DNA from: Hyperoplus lanceolatus
Taxonomy: Eukaryota; Chordata; Actinopteri; Uranoscopiformes; Ammodytidae
Assembly: GCA_026929865.2 (NCBI GenBank)
Contig: CM049407.1
Span: forward strand, 17,659,501-17,723,500
Direction: 5' to 3'
DNA length: 64,000 bases
Part shown: piece after piece, positions 15,181-32,087 of the stretch
Numbering within the stretch: the first letter of the stretch is position 1
Layout: every line of letters begins with the position of its first letter
The notes under the pieces: model-generated
Database searches by the model: none
The model's input: only the letters and a program-made list of their open reading frames with translations
Told to the model about the DNA's origin: nothing
Translations under genes and position numbers: made by a program

Positions 15181-16419
15181 GCCTGGCTGGAAAAGAGAGG
15201 GGCAGCCACAGCAACTCTCCCTGAAAATGTTGTATCAGAACATAAACAAAATAAAACAGTCTATAGTCAGAACGCGAGCCCCGTTTTTAAAGCGAAAAGA
15301 AGAGACCATAGGAAGAGACACAGGTGGGAGCGACAGAGCACCTCCAGTCTGATTCGAGGTAGGCAATAATATGGTTATTGCATGTTTTAGATAGGCTAAG
15401 TAACATCCGTAAATAGTTTCTACGATCCCTCTCGGCAAAATAAATCTTGAGTTTAATGTACCAGAAAGCGGGTGCTTTTCCCCTGCTACTCGCTGCAGCA
15501 GTACATGAAAATCTCATCTGTAGCGGCGGGCGACTTGCGGTAGTAGACGGCCGTGTATGTGTGTCGCACATACAGTAGTCCGGCCAGAAACAAAACTCAT
15601 TGCGGTTACACTGTTTATACGAGGACTTCAATTTGCCTCACGACTATAACAGAGCAAATTTATTTAAAGTCGCAAGTTAGGTCAGCAAGATCGAACAGAA
15701 AGTTTGTATCGCGATAATATTATTTGTATGCATTTAAATGAAAAAAGCTCATGCCACGGTATTCTCCGTCATGTTTTCAGAGGGACGCATTTGCAGGGCG
15801 GCGCATCACATCTGGAGGAGGGGAGGAGGGAGCTATTTGCAGCATCAGTTGATCCCAGCATCATATCCTAGCATGTTTGCAGTCTCTCGCTCTCAAATAT
15901 CTCACCTGACAGTTTTTCCCATGTGTCGCTCTCAGCTCCGATCGGGATTTTAAGGCCTTTCGACAACAACGGAAGTACGTGGTGACACTAACTAATCGCA
16001 CACATTTGTCTGCTTCTGCTGATGCTAAGGTCATGCTAGCTAACGGAATTGCTGCACCTGCATATGAAAACAACAGAGCAGCCTTGCATGATGCACTTGG
16101 TCGTGTTCCTTCTTGCAAATCAAGATATAAATATAATAAACAAATTAAAAGGACTAGTCAAATAATGGAACCTTTACATTTGTTTATATTTATATAGTCA
16201 GACCATTTTATAGGCTTTATTCCATTTTATTCTGTTAATTGTATTTCAGGGCAGGTTTTATGGTCTTCCTCAGTTCTCCTCATATAGGTAAAAAAAGAAA
16301 CTTAAATATTACAGGTGCAGGCTGCAGGTGAAATGGATACAAATGGGTCATAGGCTAGCTAGCATCATGATCAATCTCTCCTTCGTCTCTGTCTGTCTTG
16401 CAGGAAGTGTTGCGCCCAC
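15181..16419. promoter_or_regulatory. Bidirectional upstream region of FDXACB1 (-) and TOMM40L (+)
   Basis: The two start codons are 1.24 kb apart and face away from each other. A minus-strand donor (CTGTCAG then GTGAGA, at about 15899-15906) and an acceptor-like TTTTCCAG just upstream of the FDXACB1 ATG suggest a noncoding first exon. TCTTGCAG at 16395-16402, just before the TOMM40L start codon, suggests the same for that gene. The 15500-15970 segment is comparatively GC-rich. A shared promoter there is an inference. Confidence 0.45.
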
Positions 16420-16976
16420 ATGGGCAGCGTTCTGGCTTTGTCTTCTGGGCCGGGCCATCAGAACTGGCCTTTCTCCAATAACTCCCCTCCTTCTCGCTGG
16501 GATGCACACCCTGCTCATTGGGACAGTCCGCCGCACTGGGAGAGGAGAGATGGCCGCCTACCCAACCCAGGCAGCTTTCACTCTCTCCACAGAAGCTGCA
16601 AAGGTATGTCCCAGCTTAAAAGTAAGGAAACTGTGGAATGCACTTTGTGGTTAAAGAGGAGAAAGCAGAATGTTATATAGTTTGCAAACTTGCCTAGTGT
16701 GAGTGCATCCTTTAGTCCGAAAAACAAAGCCCTGTATTTTCATTGACGATTTCTGAAATCAGCCACTGCCAGTGCACAGTGCACTTAATCACAATAAATG
16801 TGATATTTATGTTGTTGATTGGAACATTTTTCTCCTCATCTCCCCAGATGTGTTTCCTCAACAAATTGAGGGAGTCAAGATGATCCTCAATAAAACTCTG
16901 AGCAGTTTCTTTAAGGTGACTCTTCCATCCATGCAAATTTACGTTTAATCTGCGTGTACATCTTTTCACATCTTTA

Positions 16977-17033
<57 letters not shown>

Positions 17034-19416
17034 TTTGCTTCCAGGTCAGTCATACTCTCCACCTCAGTGCTGTAAGTCCATCATACTATCGATTCCATGT
17101 GGAGCATCTGCAGTCTGATGATTACAGCAAGGGCAAGGTTAAGCTCGAGACACATAATATATACATAATAAATGTGATGCCACAATTTAATTTTTACTAT
17201 TTTTTTTTTTACTGAAACCAGAAGTAGCTTCTGCCTTTTTTAAGTTGACATGCCTGATGCTTCCCCACATTTTAGGACTCCCCTGCATTGATCGGTGAGA
17301 TGGACTCCTCAGGCAGCCTGAACGCTCATGCTCTTCTGCATCTCACTGAGCGCGTGAGAGCTAGAACAGTGTTCCAGGTCAGATCCTGATGTCTGTCTCT
17401 CTCATTAAATCCATCAATTTCCATCCCATGATCAGATACTGTACACTTTACAACAACGTAATGTTCTGAACCGGTGATTGCCTTCCAGACGCAGCAGTCC
17501 CAGTTTGTAACGTGGCAGTTCGAAACGGAGTACAGAGGGAGCGACTTCACCGCTGCTGTGACGGTAGCCAACCCAGACGTCCTCAGAGAGTCGGGTGAGA
17601 AATGACAGGAGGAATGATGAGCTCGTCTCAAAGTGATCAGCAGATCCTGATTAAGATGTGTCACTATGTTGGCAATGCTATCATTATCTACTGATTTAGG
17701 AAGAAATGTAATATTTCATGTCAGCTAAATGTTCTTTTTCTGTGCTGATACCCTACTCATAATTTTTATTCTATTTTGACTGAATACAACTGTCAATCTA
17801 GCAACACAAAGCATTATGGTGATATTCTGCTGTTGATCTCATGTATTCTCTGCCTCTTGGACAGTTATCCTTGTAGCACACTTCCTGCAGAGTGTGACTT
17901 CAGGACTTGTGTTAGGAGGGGAGCTGGTTTACCATCGGGGACGAGCAGAGGAAGGAGGAATTCTTACTTTGGCTGGACAGTACTCAAGTGAGGTGACATT
18001 TTTTATTGTGAATCTGTTTTAAACATTTCATTTAATTGAGCCGGTGTCTTCACTATATAAATTATTATTATTATAACCTTTATTTAACCAGGTTAGTCTC
18101 ATTTAGATGAAAATCTTTTTTGCAAGATAGACCTGGCAAAGCTGGACAGCAGTACACAGTAACTGTTACCACATATTACTTAACACAAACGCACCTTATG
18201 CTGGGCTTACACTATCTCGCAGTCGCAGACAATCTTCCAATGTCGGACTGAAATCACGGGAGTCTTGCTGGAGTTGTGGCGCACCCGTAATCTCAGTGGT
18301 TTGGTGTAAAGTGGTCATCCGACCCGATTTAGTCAGTCTTCTTCCCGTCTTGACGTTCAGACCTTATCAAACTGGTTTGATATTATCGTTAGTCTTGAGG
18401 GGTTGGCTCAAGCGAAATGACTTAAACACTGTCAACCACCAACAGGTGCACTCTCTCCAGCACTAAACACAACACAGGAGGAGCGGCATTAGTCGCGACC
18501 TTTGTCCACCTGTGAGGCACTTTTTTCGGAAACTTTCACCTAGCAGCCTCGGCTGGAGAACCAGGCTGACAACTGCTCAACCTTCACACTTTACCGTCAC
18601 ATTCAGGGTTAGGAGTTAGATCTATTGGGGGACGAGATCAGCAAATAAAGCTGATCAAATAACTAAAGGATTCCCCCCGCTCAGATTATTGAATTAACTT
18701 TTTTTGAATAAAATAACAACAATCGCGTTTGCAGTTTTTAACATGATCATGCATGACATTTAGCCTTAAAGATAAGGGAATATAGTTGTTTATATTTACT
18801 TAACACCCAGTCCATACCTGCTAAAAAAAACCTACTTTATTTGACTGATATCACTTTAATCCCTGGTAGCAGGATTGGAAATAATATTAATCTCAAAAGG
18901 AATCTAGTTCCCTGTCTTTTCAAAATCTCATTCTTTGACTGAAAACTCAGAGAACTAATGACAAGTGTAAGCCCAGCATAAAGTGCAATTGGAAGAAAAA
19001 AAAATTACTGCTCTGTTATGCTCAATTTTGCTGCATCGTTTTTCTCACACTGCCTCTCTCATGCAGGACCCAACTGGGTGGTGACGCTGAATGCTGGGAA
19101 AGGAGGAGTGCATGCTAGCTACTATCACAGAGCAAACAAACAGGTACAGCTAATATCTTGATACTGAATGGACACACACATTTTACCTTTGGTGCATATT
19201 GCAAATGTGCATTTCGTTTGGGCTTGTGTTCACCAGATCCAAGTCGGGGTGGAATTCGAAGCCAGTACCAGGACGCAGGAGACCACAACATCATTTGGGT
19301 ACCAGATGGAACTCCCAGAGGCCAACATGGTCTTTCGAGGTAAACAGTTTTTCTGCAACTTTGAGTCAAATGTCTCACTCTCAGTGCATACTAAGAAAGC
19401 ATACAAGTATACAAGA

Positions 19417-19457
<41 letters not shown>

Positions 19458-19643
19458 TTGTGTCTCTGTGTGTGTGTTTGTGTCTCTGTGTGTGTGCGTC
19501 CAGGTATGATAAACAGTCGGTGTATAATAGGAGGCGTGTTGGAGAAACGTCTGACCCCGCTCCCTGCCACCCTGATCATGGGCGCCTTTGTTAATCACAG
19601 AGGTGACAAGCTGCAGGTGGGTCTCGGCATCAACGTGGGATAA
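16420..19643 (+). CDS. TOMM40L: TOM40-family mitochondrial import channel, TOMM40L-like
   Basis: Beta-barrel pore of the mitochondrial outer-membrane translocase family. Exons: 16420-16603, 16848-16915, 17045-17137, 17276-17377, 17489-17594, 17865-17987, 19067-19143, 19237-19339, 19504-19643. They total 996 nt (331 aa). An N-terminal Trp/Pro/His-rich segment precedes [19 protein letters not shown], then [20 protein letters not shown] and [19 protein letters not shown]. Next come [28 protein letters not shown] and [20 protein letters not shown], then [15 protein letters not shown]. It ends [17 protein letters not shown] and the C-terminal exon are closer to TOMM40L than to TOMM40, where this part reads ANLLFKG. 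The N-terminal extension is longer than in human TOMM40L. Exon phases all agree. Family assignment is firm; the TOMM40L rather than TOMM40 call is probable. Confidence 0.9.
16977..17030. repeat. (GT)n microsatellite in TOMM40L intron 2
   Basis: About 26 GT units, ending about 14 nt upstream of the exon 3 acceptor. Confidence 0.95.
18060..18175. repeat. Interspersed repeat fragment in TOMM40L intron 6
   Basis: Starts with (TTA)n, then AACCTTTATTTAACCAGGTT and a segment ending AGACCTGGCAAAG. This resembles a widespread fish interspersed repeat end. Class uncertain. Confidence 0.45.
18191..18986. mobile_element. Nonautonomous DNA transposon (TIR element), TOMM40L intron 6
   Basis: Terminal inverted repeats: left GCACCTTATGCTGGGCTTAC (from 18191), right the reverse complement of GCACTTTATGCTGGGCTTAC (ending 18986). 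The match is about 22 of 23 positions. Internal 800 bp has no transposase-like frame. The superfamily cannot be assigned because no clear target-site duplication is visible. Confidence 0.65.
19422..19452. repeat. (GT)n microsatellite in TOMM40L intron 8
   Basis: Short GT tract followed by interrupted GTGTTTGTGTCTCT units to about 19500, directly before the last-exon acceptor. Confidence 0.9.
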
Positions 19644-19985
19644 TCCTCCTCTAACTGGAATTACAACGTGCTGTCCGGACATCCACTCGGAGACCTGCTT
19701 TCCCGAGGCTATAAAATTACCTGATTTTGCCAGCCTCGCTTGAAACAGTTCCTACGAACCTCCTGACTAACGTGGATTGTTTGGGTGTTGAAAACCAGAA
19801 AATGTTTCCTATAATCGGTGCATCTCATCCTGCGAAATACTTGTTTTCTGATTGGGTGACAATAGGATTAAACAGGGAAAAGGGATGAGCAGTTTGAGAG
19901 GCTCAACAACTATGACCTAACTGAAACCATACTGCACATCACTTTCCGGACAATGGAAGTAGAAAGGATAAGAGGCTTGCTCTAC

Positions 19986-20020
<35 letters not shown>

Positions 20021-20844
20021 GTAATATATATAGATTATATTGAAATATGTTCATGTTTTTGCTTTATTTGTAGAAACAGGAAAAGCTGTTTTGCATAGGT
20101 AATACAAATGACCAAATTTGACATCCATTTCTCAGTTTCCTTATCGGCTTCCTGCTTTTCTTGTAAATGCAGCTTTTGGCGCCTGTCTCCTAAATCGTGA
20201 ATTTTGTGAGGAAAAGATTTCTGCTCAGCAATAAATCACACAAAACTACTGCTTAGAGGATCACAGTAAAACGTGGTCAGCAGTGCCAGTGTCATCTTTA
20301 AAACTTAAGCGTATAATTGAAGAGATTGTGTGCATGTTTTGTATTTGCCAGCATATAAAAGTGTCTGAGATACCACACATGAATAAATGTTGACCCCTAA
20401 GAGAAAAGGTGCTGCCTCATACACAGCTGAGAGATGTGATAGTGGCCATGCACTGACTCTGCTGAACTGTACTGTATGTATATAAAGACACGTGAAAACA
20501 CTGACCTGTATGCAAGCTGCACTATTACTCACGCTGCTTATGGGAATTCCTAGTCCAATTTAACATTATAAATGTTGTATATGTATTATTTATACATCAT
20601 GTAATATAAGCATAAATATATGGACTGTCTTTTTATTTTTACATAATTTATTAAAGATGTTATTTCTATCATACTGTTTTTTTTTTCCAAATTAATATTT
20701 GAAGTAATCCACAGTTCTGTAGCTATAAAACCCTGTATTCATTGTGTTAAAACTGTATGACTACATGCAATATAGCAGGGGTAACAGAACCTACCACTGA
20801 AGTCTTTAGATTTTCTTAACATATCTAGGAGGCTAAAGGGCCAC
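19644..20844 (+). other. TOMM40L 3' UTR and flank
   Basis: Contains an A-tract (19988-20016) and several AATAAA-like polyadenylation candidates (for example near 20230 and 20385). No coding region supported. Confidence 0.45.
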
Positions 20845-23129
20845 GGGCCTCATTTATAAAGCTTTGCGTGGGATTCACGTGGAAGCTGGTGTACGGAAGA
20901 AATGTAGGATGTACGTGCGAACAAAAATATTCGGATTTATAAAACAGTGCGCACTCACGTCCTACGCCTGTTTCCCTTTATAAATCACAATCAACTCTAA
21001 ATGTGGCGCAGACTTTGCGGGTTAATAATAAACTTCACAGTCCCTTTCAAAACACAATTGCGACGTGCTTAAACTCAAAGAAAAACACATAGATAAAACG
21101 GACTAAAAGCCGTGAAAAAAATCACAGTAGCCTATGTGATGTACAGTAGGCTTATCATTAGTGTATGAAAAGGTGCACTCCTGTCTGCCTGACTGAGGCA
21201 TCGAGAACAGCGTCAGTGTAAAAGTAATAGGCTGTATTCCACCTCAATATTATCAGAATTAATTCCACAACATGCCGATAGGTTATTCTAACTGCAGAGC
21301 TTATTCGAACGCTATTTTGTTTTTTATTTGCACTCATATAGCCTATCTCCGTTTGTAGGCTATGTAAGATCCTAATTCGTTTTGTTTTTGTTGGTAGGCT
21401 ATCACTCCATGGAATAATCCGTGGAGGCATTTGTTCATTAGTTGTAAGAATGGCTTCATCCGTTTTGCAAAGGAACTCCCAATATATTATAGACCTACAT
21501 GGCTTATAATAGGCCTATCTGGATTCATTTTACACAAACACATTCGTTCTCGCACTTCATACATGTGCCGACGGAGTCGCCGTTTCTCCTTTCTCCACTT
21601 TCTGTGCGTACGCATGGGTCAGAGTTTGCGTGGAGGACTGCACATCTCCCGTCAAGTTTGGTTTTTATAAATCCCAATATTTGCTTAGAAATTGGCGTGC
21701 GCCCTCACGTGGAAGCTGGCGTACGGAAGAAATGTAGGATGTACGTGCGAACAAAAATATTCGGATTTATAAAACAGTGCGCACTCACGTCCTACGCCTG
21801 TTTCCCTTTATAAATCACAATCAACTCTAAATGTGGCGCAGACTTTGCGGGCTTCACGTACCGCCCATATTTACCCATACATAGTCATCGACACGCCCAA
21901 ATTAATATCAATAGCCTCGTTCGACATGTCCCCTTGCTAAGACCTGCCAATTATGAGCTGCTTCTGAGCCCCCCGCCTTTTTCCTGCATTTTTGTTGTGC
22001 GCTCAGCAAGACGCGTCATAGTTGCGCAGGTCTCCAACCCGCGCAAGTCGAACGAGGCTATTTACTGAGTGCATGAAGGCGGTAGTGGCAATCGCCGACT
22101 GAAAGGGAAATGGAAAAATAGACTCCACACGGTGTGGATCACTGCGGTCACCCCGAAGTACCCGTTGGAGAAGTGGCGACCAGGGAAAATATAGTTTGGT
22201 GGCAGTGTGAGCGTAAAGGCGTCAGAGTGCAGCCTTTGGCGATCTCTGTGAACGCTGTGGCCGAAATAAAAAGAAGCGATCCGACATAAAAGTGGACGCA
22301 AACAAGTGCATATCCTCACATAATAGTGTTTGTGCCACGAGCGGGGGACACTGAGACCCCCCATGAGATACAGATTCGGAGAATTCATCCCGGGGCAGTG
22401 GCGGGTGGCGGAGGGTTAATAATAAACTTCACAGTCCCTTTCAAAACACAATTGCGACGTGCTTAAACTAAAAGAAAAACACATAGATAAAACGGACTAA
22501 AAGTCGTGAAAAAGATCACAGTAGCCTATGTGATGTACAGTATGCTTATCATTAGTGTATGAAAAGGCGCACTCCTGTCTGCCTGACTGAGGCATCGAGA
22601 ACAGCGTCAGTGTAAAAGTAATAGGCTGTATTCCACCTCAATATTATCAGAATTAATTCCACAACATGCAGATAGGTTATTCTAACTGCAGAGCTTATTC
22701 GAACGCTATTTTTTTTAAATTTGCACTCATATAGCCTATCTCCGTTTGTAGGCTATGTAAGATCCTAATTCGTTTTGTTTTTGTTGGTATCACTCCATGG
22801 AATAATCCGTGGAGGCATTTGTTCATTAGTTGTAAGAATGGCTTCATCTGTTTTTGCAAAGGAACTCCCAATATATGATAGACCTACATGGCTTATAATA
22901 GGCCTATCTGGATTCATTTTACACAAACACATTCGTTCTCGCACTTCATACATGTGCCGACGGAGTCGCCGTTTCTCCTTTCTCCACTTTCTGTGCGTAC
23001 GCATGGGTCAGAGTTTGCGTGGAGGACCGCACATCTCCCGTCAAGTTTGGTTTTTATAAATCCCAATATTTGCTTAGAAATTGGCGTGCGCCCTCTTCTG
23101 GGCGTACGCAACGTTTATAAATGAGGCCC
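20845..23129. mobile_element. Internally duplicated TIR transposon (TIR-A-B-A'-C-B'-TIR)
   Basis: Left end GGGCCTCATTTATAAA (20845) and right end TTTATAAATGAGGCCC (ending 23129) are perfect 16-bp inverted repeats. Inside, block A (20876-21021) recurs nearly identically as A' (21706-21851), and block B (21022-21705) recurs as B' (22416-23094). Block C (21852-22415) occurs once. A simple reading is a full A-C-B element fused to a deletion derivative A-B that lost C. Copies differ by only a few substitutions and small indels, so the duplication is recent. No intact transposase is present. The termini recall fish PIF/Harbinger-like or related MITEs, but I cannot fix the superfamily. Confidence 0.75.
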
Positions 23130-23630
23130 CAGATCTTTTTGCTCTGGGAATTGTTGGTGAATACAACAAAGCTAAAAAGGATCTTTATACTAAACTCCAA
23201 ATGAATGCTCCATGTCTGCTGGATGTTTCAGTATTTGATAATCTATAAATGTTGTTATGTTGTTGCTAATGACATAACTAAATACGCTATATGATGTGTT
23301 GTGTAGCATTGCCTGCGTTTACTGTGTTCAGTTTAGCTTGTTGACAGGGAGAAAAGCACTTTTTTGTCTTTTGTAATTTTTTTAGCAAACAGCCTTTACC
23401 AGATGCATATAGTTTGTGTTCACCTCAGCCCCTGTCTGAACTCCAAACTCAGTGAAAACTATGGTTCTTTCTTTCTGTAACGTTCCTCTCTCCCCTCTGT
23501 ACAATTCACAAAGTCCTTGGAATACGCCCAAAGTTTTCAAGCATTTTCAATCTTTCAAATAATCGTGAAATCACAGTCAATGCACAGCCTCTAAGATTCT
23601 CTCTGTGTTCTATGTTGTGTTAACCATTAA

Positions 23631-24553
23631 CCCTAGAACACTAACGCTAAAAATAGTCACAGTAACACTAACGCTAGGTGTATTTCACCCAATGTAGGCT
23701 AATATACGGTATACCCGATAAAGTATACTTGAAAACTTTAATCAAAATATATCAAAGTACAACAATACATGGAAACTTGAGGTACTTTTCCTTTATTTCC
23801 CCTTATAAAAACCTCCCTGAAACGAAAAAATAAAAGTATCATGGGCGGACTGTATAAAATGTGTGAAAAAAAAATTCTAAAAATAAATAAATAATAGAGC
23901 TGGGAACTTGTTCTTGGGTCCACCCATTCCTGGGACCTGGGCCTTGTCTGGTGAAGGCAAGTTATGGTGTTTTGTGCCCCCAACAGAGCCTTCAAGGCAG
24001 CGCTGATTAAGGTTAGGGTTAAGGTTAGGGGATAGGGCCTTTCAGGCAGCTCTGCCTTGAAGTCTCCGTTGGGGGCACAAAACACCATAACTTGCCTTCA
24101 CAGTGGGAGAGATAAACAAAAAATTTCCTTTTTTGAGAGGGAAAAATATAGCCTATATATATATAGACATATAAAAAAAGAAAAATCTTTGACCATGTAA
24201 ATTCCCTTTGACATTACCACTAAGTGAAATGTTTTCATAAATGACATATAATAAATATTACATGCAAATTCCAGGAGCACTTTTACTTCTACCCTAGCGT
24301 ACGTACAGTCTCCATTCTCTTGCATTGGAAAAAAAAACTATACACCATCACTAACGCCAGGTGAAATTCACCCGAACAACTGCCTGCTGAAAAAAACAGG
24401 GATGGTAGCATGGAACCAATTCCACTTTCTATAACGTCATTTAGCAGTTTGAAGGTACTAAAGGACCCAGGCAACTCAGACACCAGCAACACAGTGAAAA
24501 TCATGAAAACACAATCGGATGGGTGAAATTCACCCAGGGTTAGTGTTCTACGG
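23631..24553. mobile_element. piggyBac-like nonautonomous element
   Basis: Starts CCCTAGAACACTAAC directly after TTAA (23627-23630) and ends GTTAGTGTTCTACGG (24553) followed by TAAA, which fits a mutated TTAA target duplication. The 15-bp ends match at 14 positions. Palindromic GGTGAAATTCACC-type motifs lie near both ends (23680-23690, 24358-24372, 24521-24535). CCC-type termini and TTAA targets are hallmarks of piggyBac. No transposase frame is seen. Confidence 0.75.
23952..24100. mobile_element. Hairpin MITE nested in the piggyBac-like element
   Basis: About 33-bp inverted repeats: left TGAAGGCAAGTTATGGTGTT and onward through GTGCCCCCAAC, right the exact reverse complement ending near 24099. 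They enclose about 80 bp that includes TTAGGGTTAAGGTTAGGG. It lies wholly within the piggyBac-like element, so it inserted later. Confidence 0.75.
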
Positions 24554-24807
24554 TAAAAAAATAATGTATATATAAGAATAATAGTTTAACATGCAGCTGT
24601 GGTGAAAACCAACCTACCGACAAACACTAAGTGGCCAATCATTGGTGGTTTCACATTTTTAATATAAAGGTCAAAGGTCAAACTGTACATATGTATTTAC
24701 AAATATATTTAAACATGAGGTCTGTAAACATTCATCAGATACCATTATCAGGAAGCGTTAGCTCACAGCAGCAAATATAAAGTCTGACTGCTTTGTCCAT
24801 TGTCTCT

Positions 24808-28954
<4,147 letters not shown>

Positions 28955-29011
28955 TGTTGACAGTTAAGGGCTCCTAGGGGTCACTTGGAAGAAAGCATCA
29001 TCCCAGGTCCT

Positions 29012-29248
29012 TTAGGGCTTGTAATCCTCACTCATACAGGAGGCATGTGGACAGCCATTGGTTTCTTCTTTTTCTTTTTGCTTCGTAAAATCAGGAATCC
29101 TTTTCTGGTTCTTCTGGTCCAGGAGTGACTGGATGATGAGACTATTTCCCAGCTTTGTAATCCAGTGTATGTCCTTGCCCAATGTGTTAGTCACTGTGGT
29201 GCAACTGATCCCAATGCTGGTGTGATCCAAATCTTCTCTTTCTCCCGG
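29012..29248 (-). other. Upstream open reading frame or 5' exon of the BICDL transcript
   Basis: A minus-strand segment starts after a good acceptor (CTTGCCTGCAG at about 29249-29259) and is open for 78 codons, beginning SYPGEREDLDHTSIGIS. Its internal ATG at 29230 gives a 72-codon frame that ends 57 nt before the BICDL start codon. It could be a 5' UTR exon with a uORF or a small coding exon. I do not recognise the peptide. Confidence 0.3.
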
Positions 29249-29259
29249 ATAACTCTGCA

Positions 29260-30812
<1,553 letters not shown>

Positions 30813-32087
30813 ATGCCTTGTAAACTCTGGCTTGTTCTTTCCTTGTGGCTTTTGCTGCCAACCTCTGAAGCTGGAAGGCCGATGCCTAAACTGTCTGACA
30901 AGAAGCTCTGCGCTGACTCAGAATGCAGCCGTAAGTAGCACCACATCAACTCCTTCTTGTACTGCTAGTGACGGCTGCTCTTAGTAGCTTACTATTTGGT
31001 GATCATGTTTTTTAACTGTAGGTATGGCATATACATAACTGCGAAATTCCCTTCATGCGGTGCCTCCTGTACTTCCCCAACTCACAATACTCTCCCTCTG
31101 TACAGATCCTATCTTGATAGCTCGTGCACTGCAGGACTACTACCCCGGAGACTGCAGGTTCATCCCCATCCGACAGGGACAGCTCATCTATGTCTATGCA
31201 ATGCTAAAGGATAGAGGGAACCTCTTCTGGGCCGGAAGTGTAAGTTTAATAAAAGGAAGAATATTTAAGGTGTAATAACTAATACGGCATATCTCTAAAC
31301 CAAACGACTTTATAGGTCACCGCATATACAAAATATAAATGTTCATGAATTTTCAACATTGATGCATGTGACTAGATACTGCCAAGGTATAAGAGAAAAA
31401 AACACTCTCTTTCTCCACCTCTACCTTTCTAAAACCTGTGTTCCAAAACCCATATCTTCTCCCTGTTATGATATCAAAAAGGGAGAAGCCATGCCCTCTC
31501 ATTACCAACCTAAGCACTACCTTCACCTGTGATAAGCACACCCCCAGATACCCCTATGGCAGTCCGCCATATTGACTATGGCCAATTAGAGCAGAATGGG
31601 CGTTTAGGAAGGCAGGGCTTAGCTAAAACCAGAACCCTATAAAGAGAAACATTTCAGACAGAAGCTGAAAAGAGGAGATTCAGCAGTGGCACTGGAAGAA
31701 ATATAGCTTTTTTTGGAAACTAAACTTTGAAAACTTTGAACGTGAAAATTAGAACAATTTGTGATATCTAAAAAAAACACTTCATGTATCTTTGATGAGA
31801 GACATGAAGAAATGCGGTATAAATGTGCAGCATTCACATTCTTCTCTGTTGTAAATCATCTTCTGCAGGTACAAGACTCCTATTACGGACAGCAGGAGGC
31901 TCGCATCGGTCACTTCCCCAGCAGCGTAGTGGAAGAGACGCATCCTCTCATGCCAGCGAGCACTGAAGTCAAGACTACTGTAGGTGAACTCACACACAAA
32001 TGAAAACACCCAGGTGTATTATGTGTTGCTTTCTCCTAATGTTATCTATCTTCTTATTTCCAGAAATGGGACTTCGACTGTAATTGA
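30813..32087 (+). CDS. mia: Melanoma inhibitory activity protein (secreted SH3-like)
   Basis: Small secreted protein with an SH3-like fold, also called cartilage-derived retinoic-acid-sensitive protein, that binds matrix and integrins. Exons: 30813-30930, 31106-31239, 31869-31979, 32064-32087. They total 387 nt (128 aa). Residues 1-21 form a signal peptide (MPCKLWLVLSLWLLLPTSEA). The mature part opens RPMPKLSDKKLCADSECSHP. Then come RALQDYYPGDCRFIPIRQGQ, LIYVYAMLK, RGNLFWAGSVQDSYYG and ARIGHFPSSVVEE, ending VKTTKWDFDCN. Four cysteines sit at the family positions for two disulfides. The pattern is closer to MIA than to otoraplin, given MPKL near the start and KWDF at the end. A 24-nt last exon is typical of the family. 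The start ATG is the first one and directly yields the signal peptide. Confidence 0.95.
31335..31660. repeat. Interspersed repeat in MIA intron 2, related to the element at 61196
   Basis: The stretch from ACTGCCAAGGTATAAGAG through CTTTCTAAAACC (31379-31437) resembles 61273-61335 in the CFAP54 intron, and both continue into text about a CCAATTAGAGCAG/ATTGGTCC-like part. It appears to be a diverged copy of one MITE family. Ends not defined. Confidence 0.4.

Noticed and set aside
21431-21813. Paired similar frames at 21431-21813 and 22775-23124 as a duplicated gene
   Set aside because: They are the duplicated B blocks of the TIR element; frames are not conserved between copies.
22062-22388. 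108-codon minus-strand frame in block C as a transposase remnant
   Set aside because: No transposase or Myb-like motif recognisable; kept only as noncoding element DNA.
24005-24032. Telomere-like TTAGGGTTAAGGTTAGGG
   Set aside because: Only two or three irregular units inside a MITE loop; not an interstitial telomere array.
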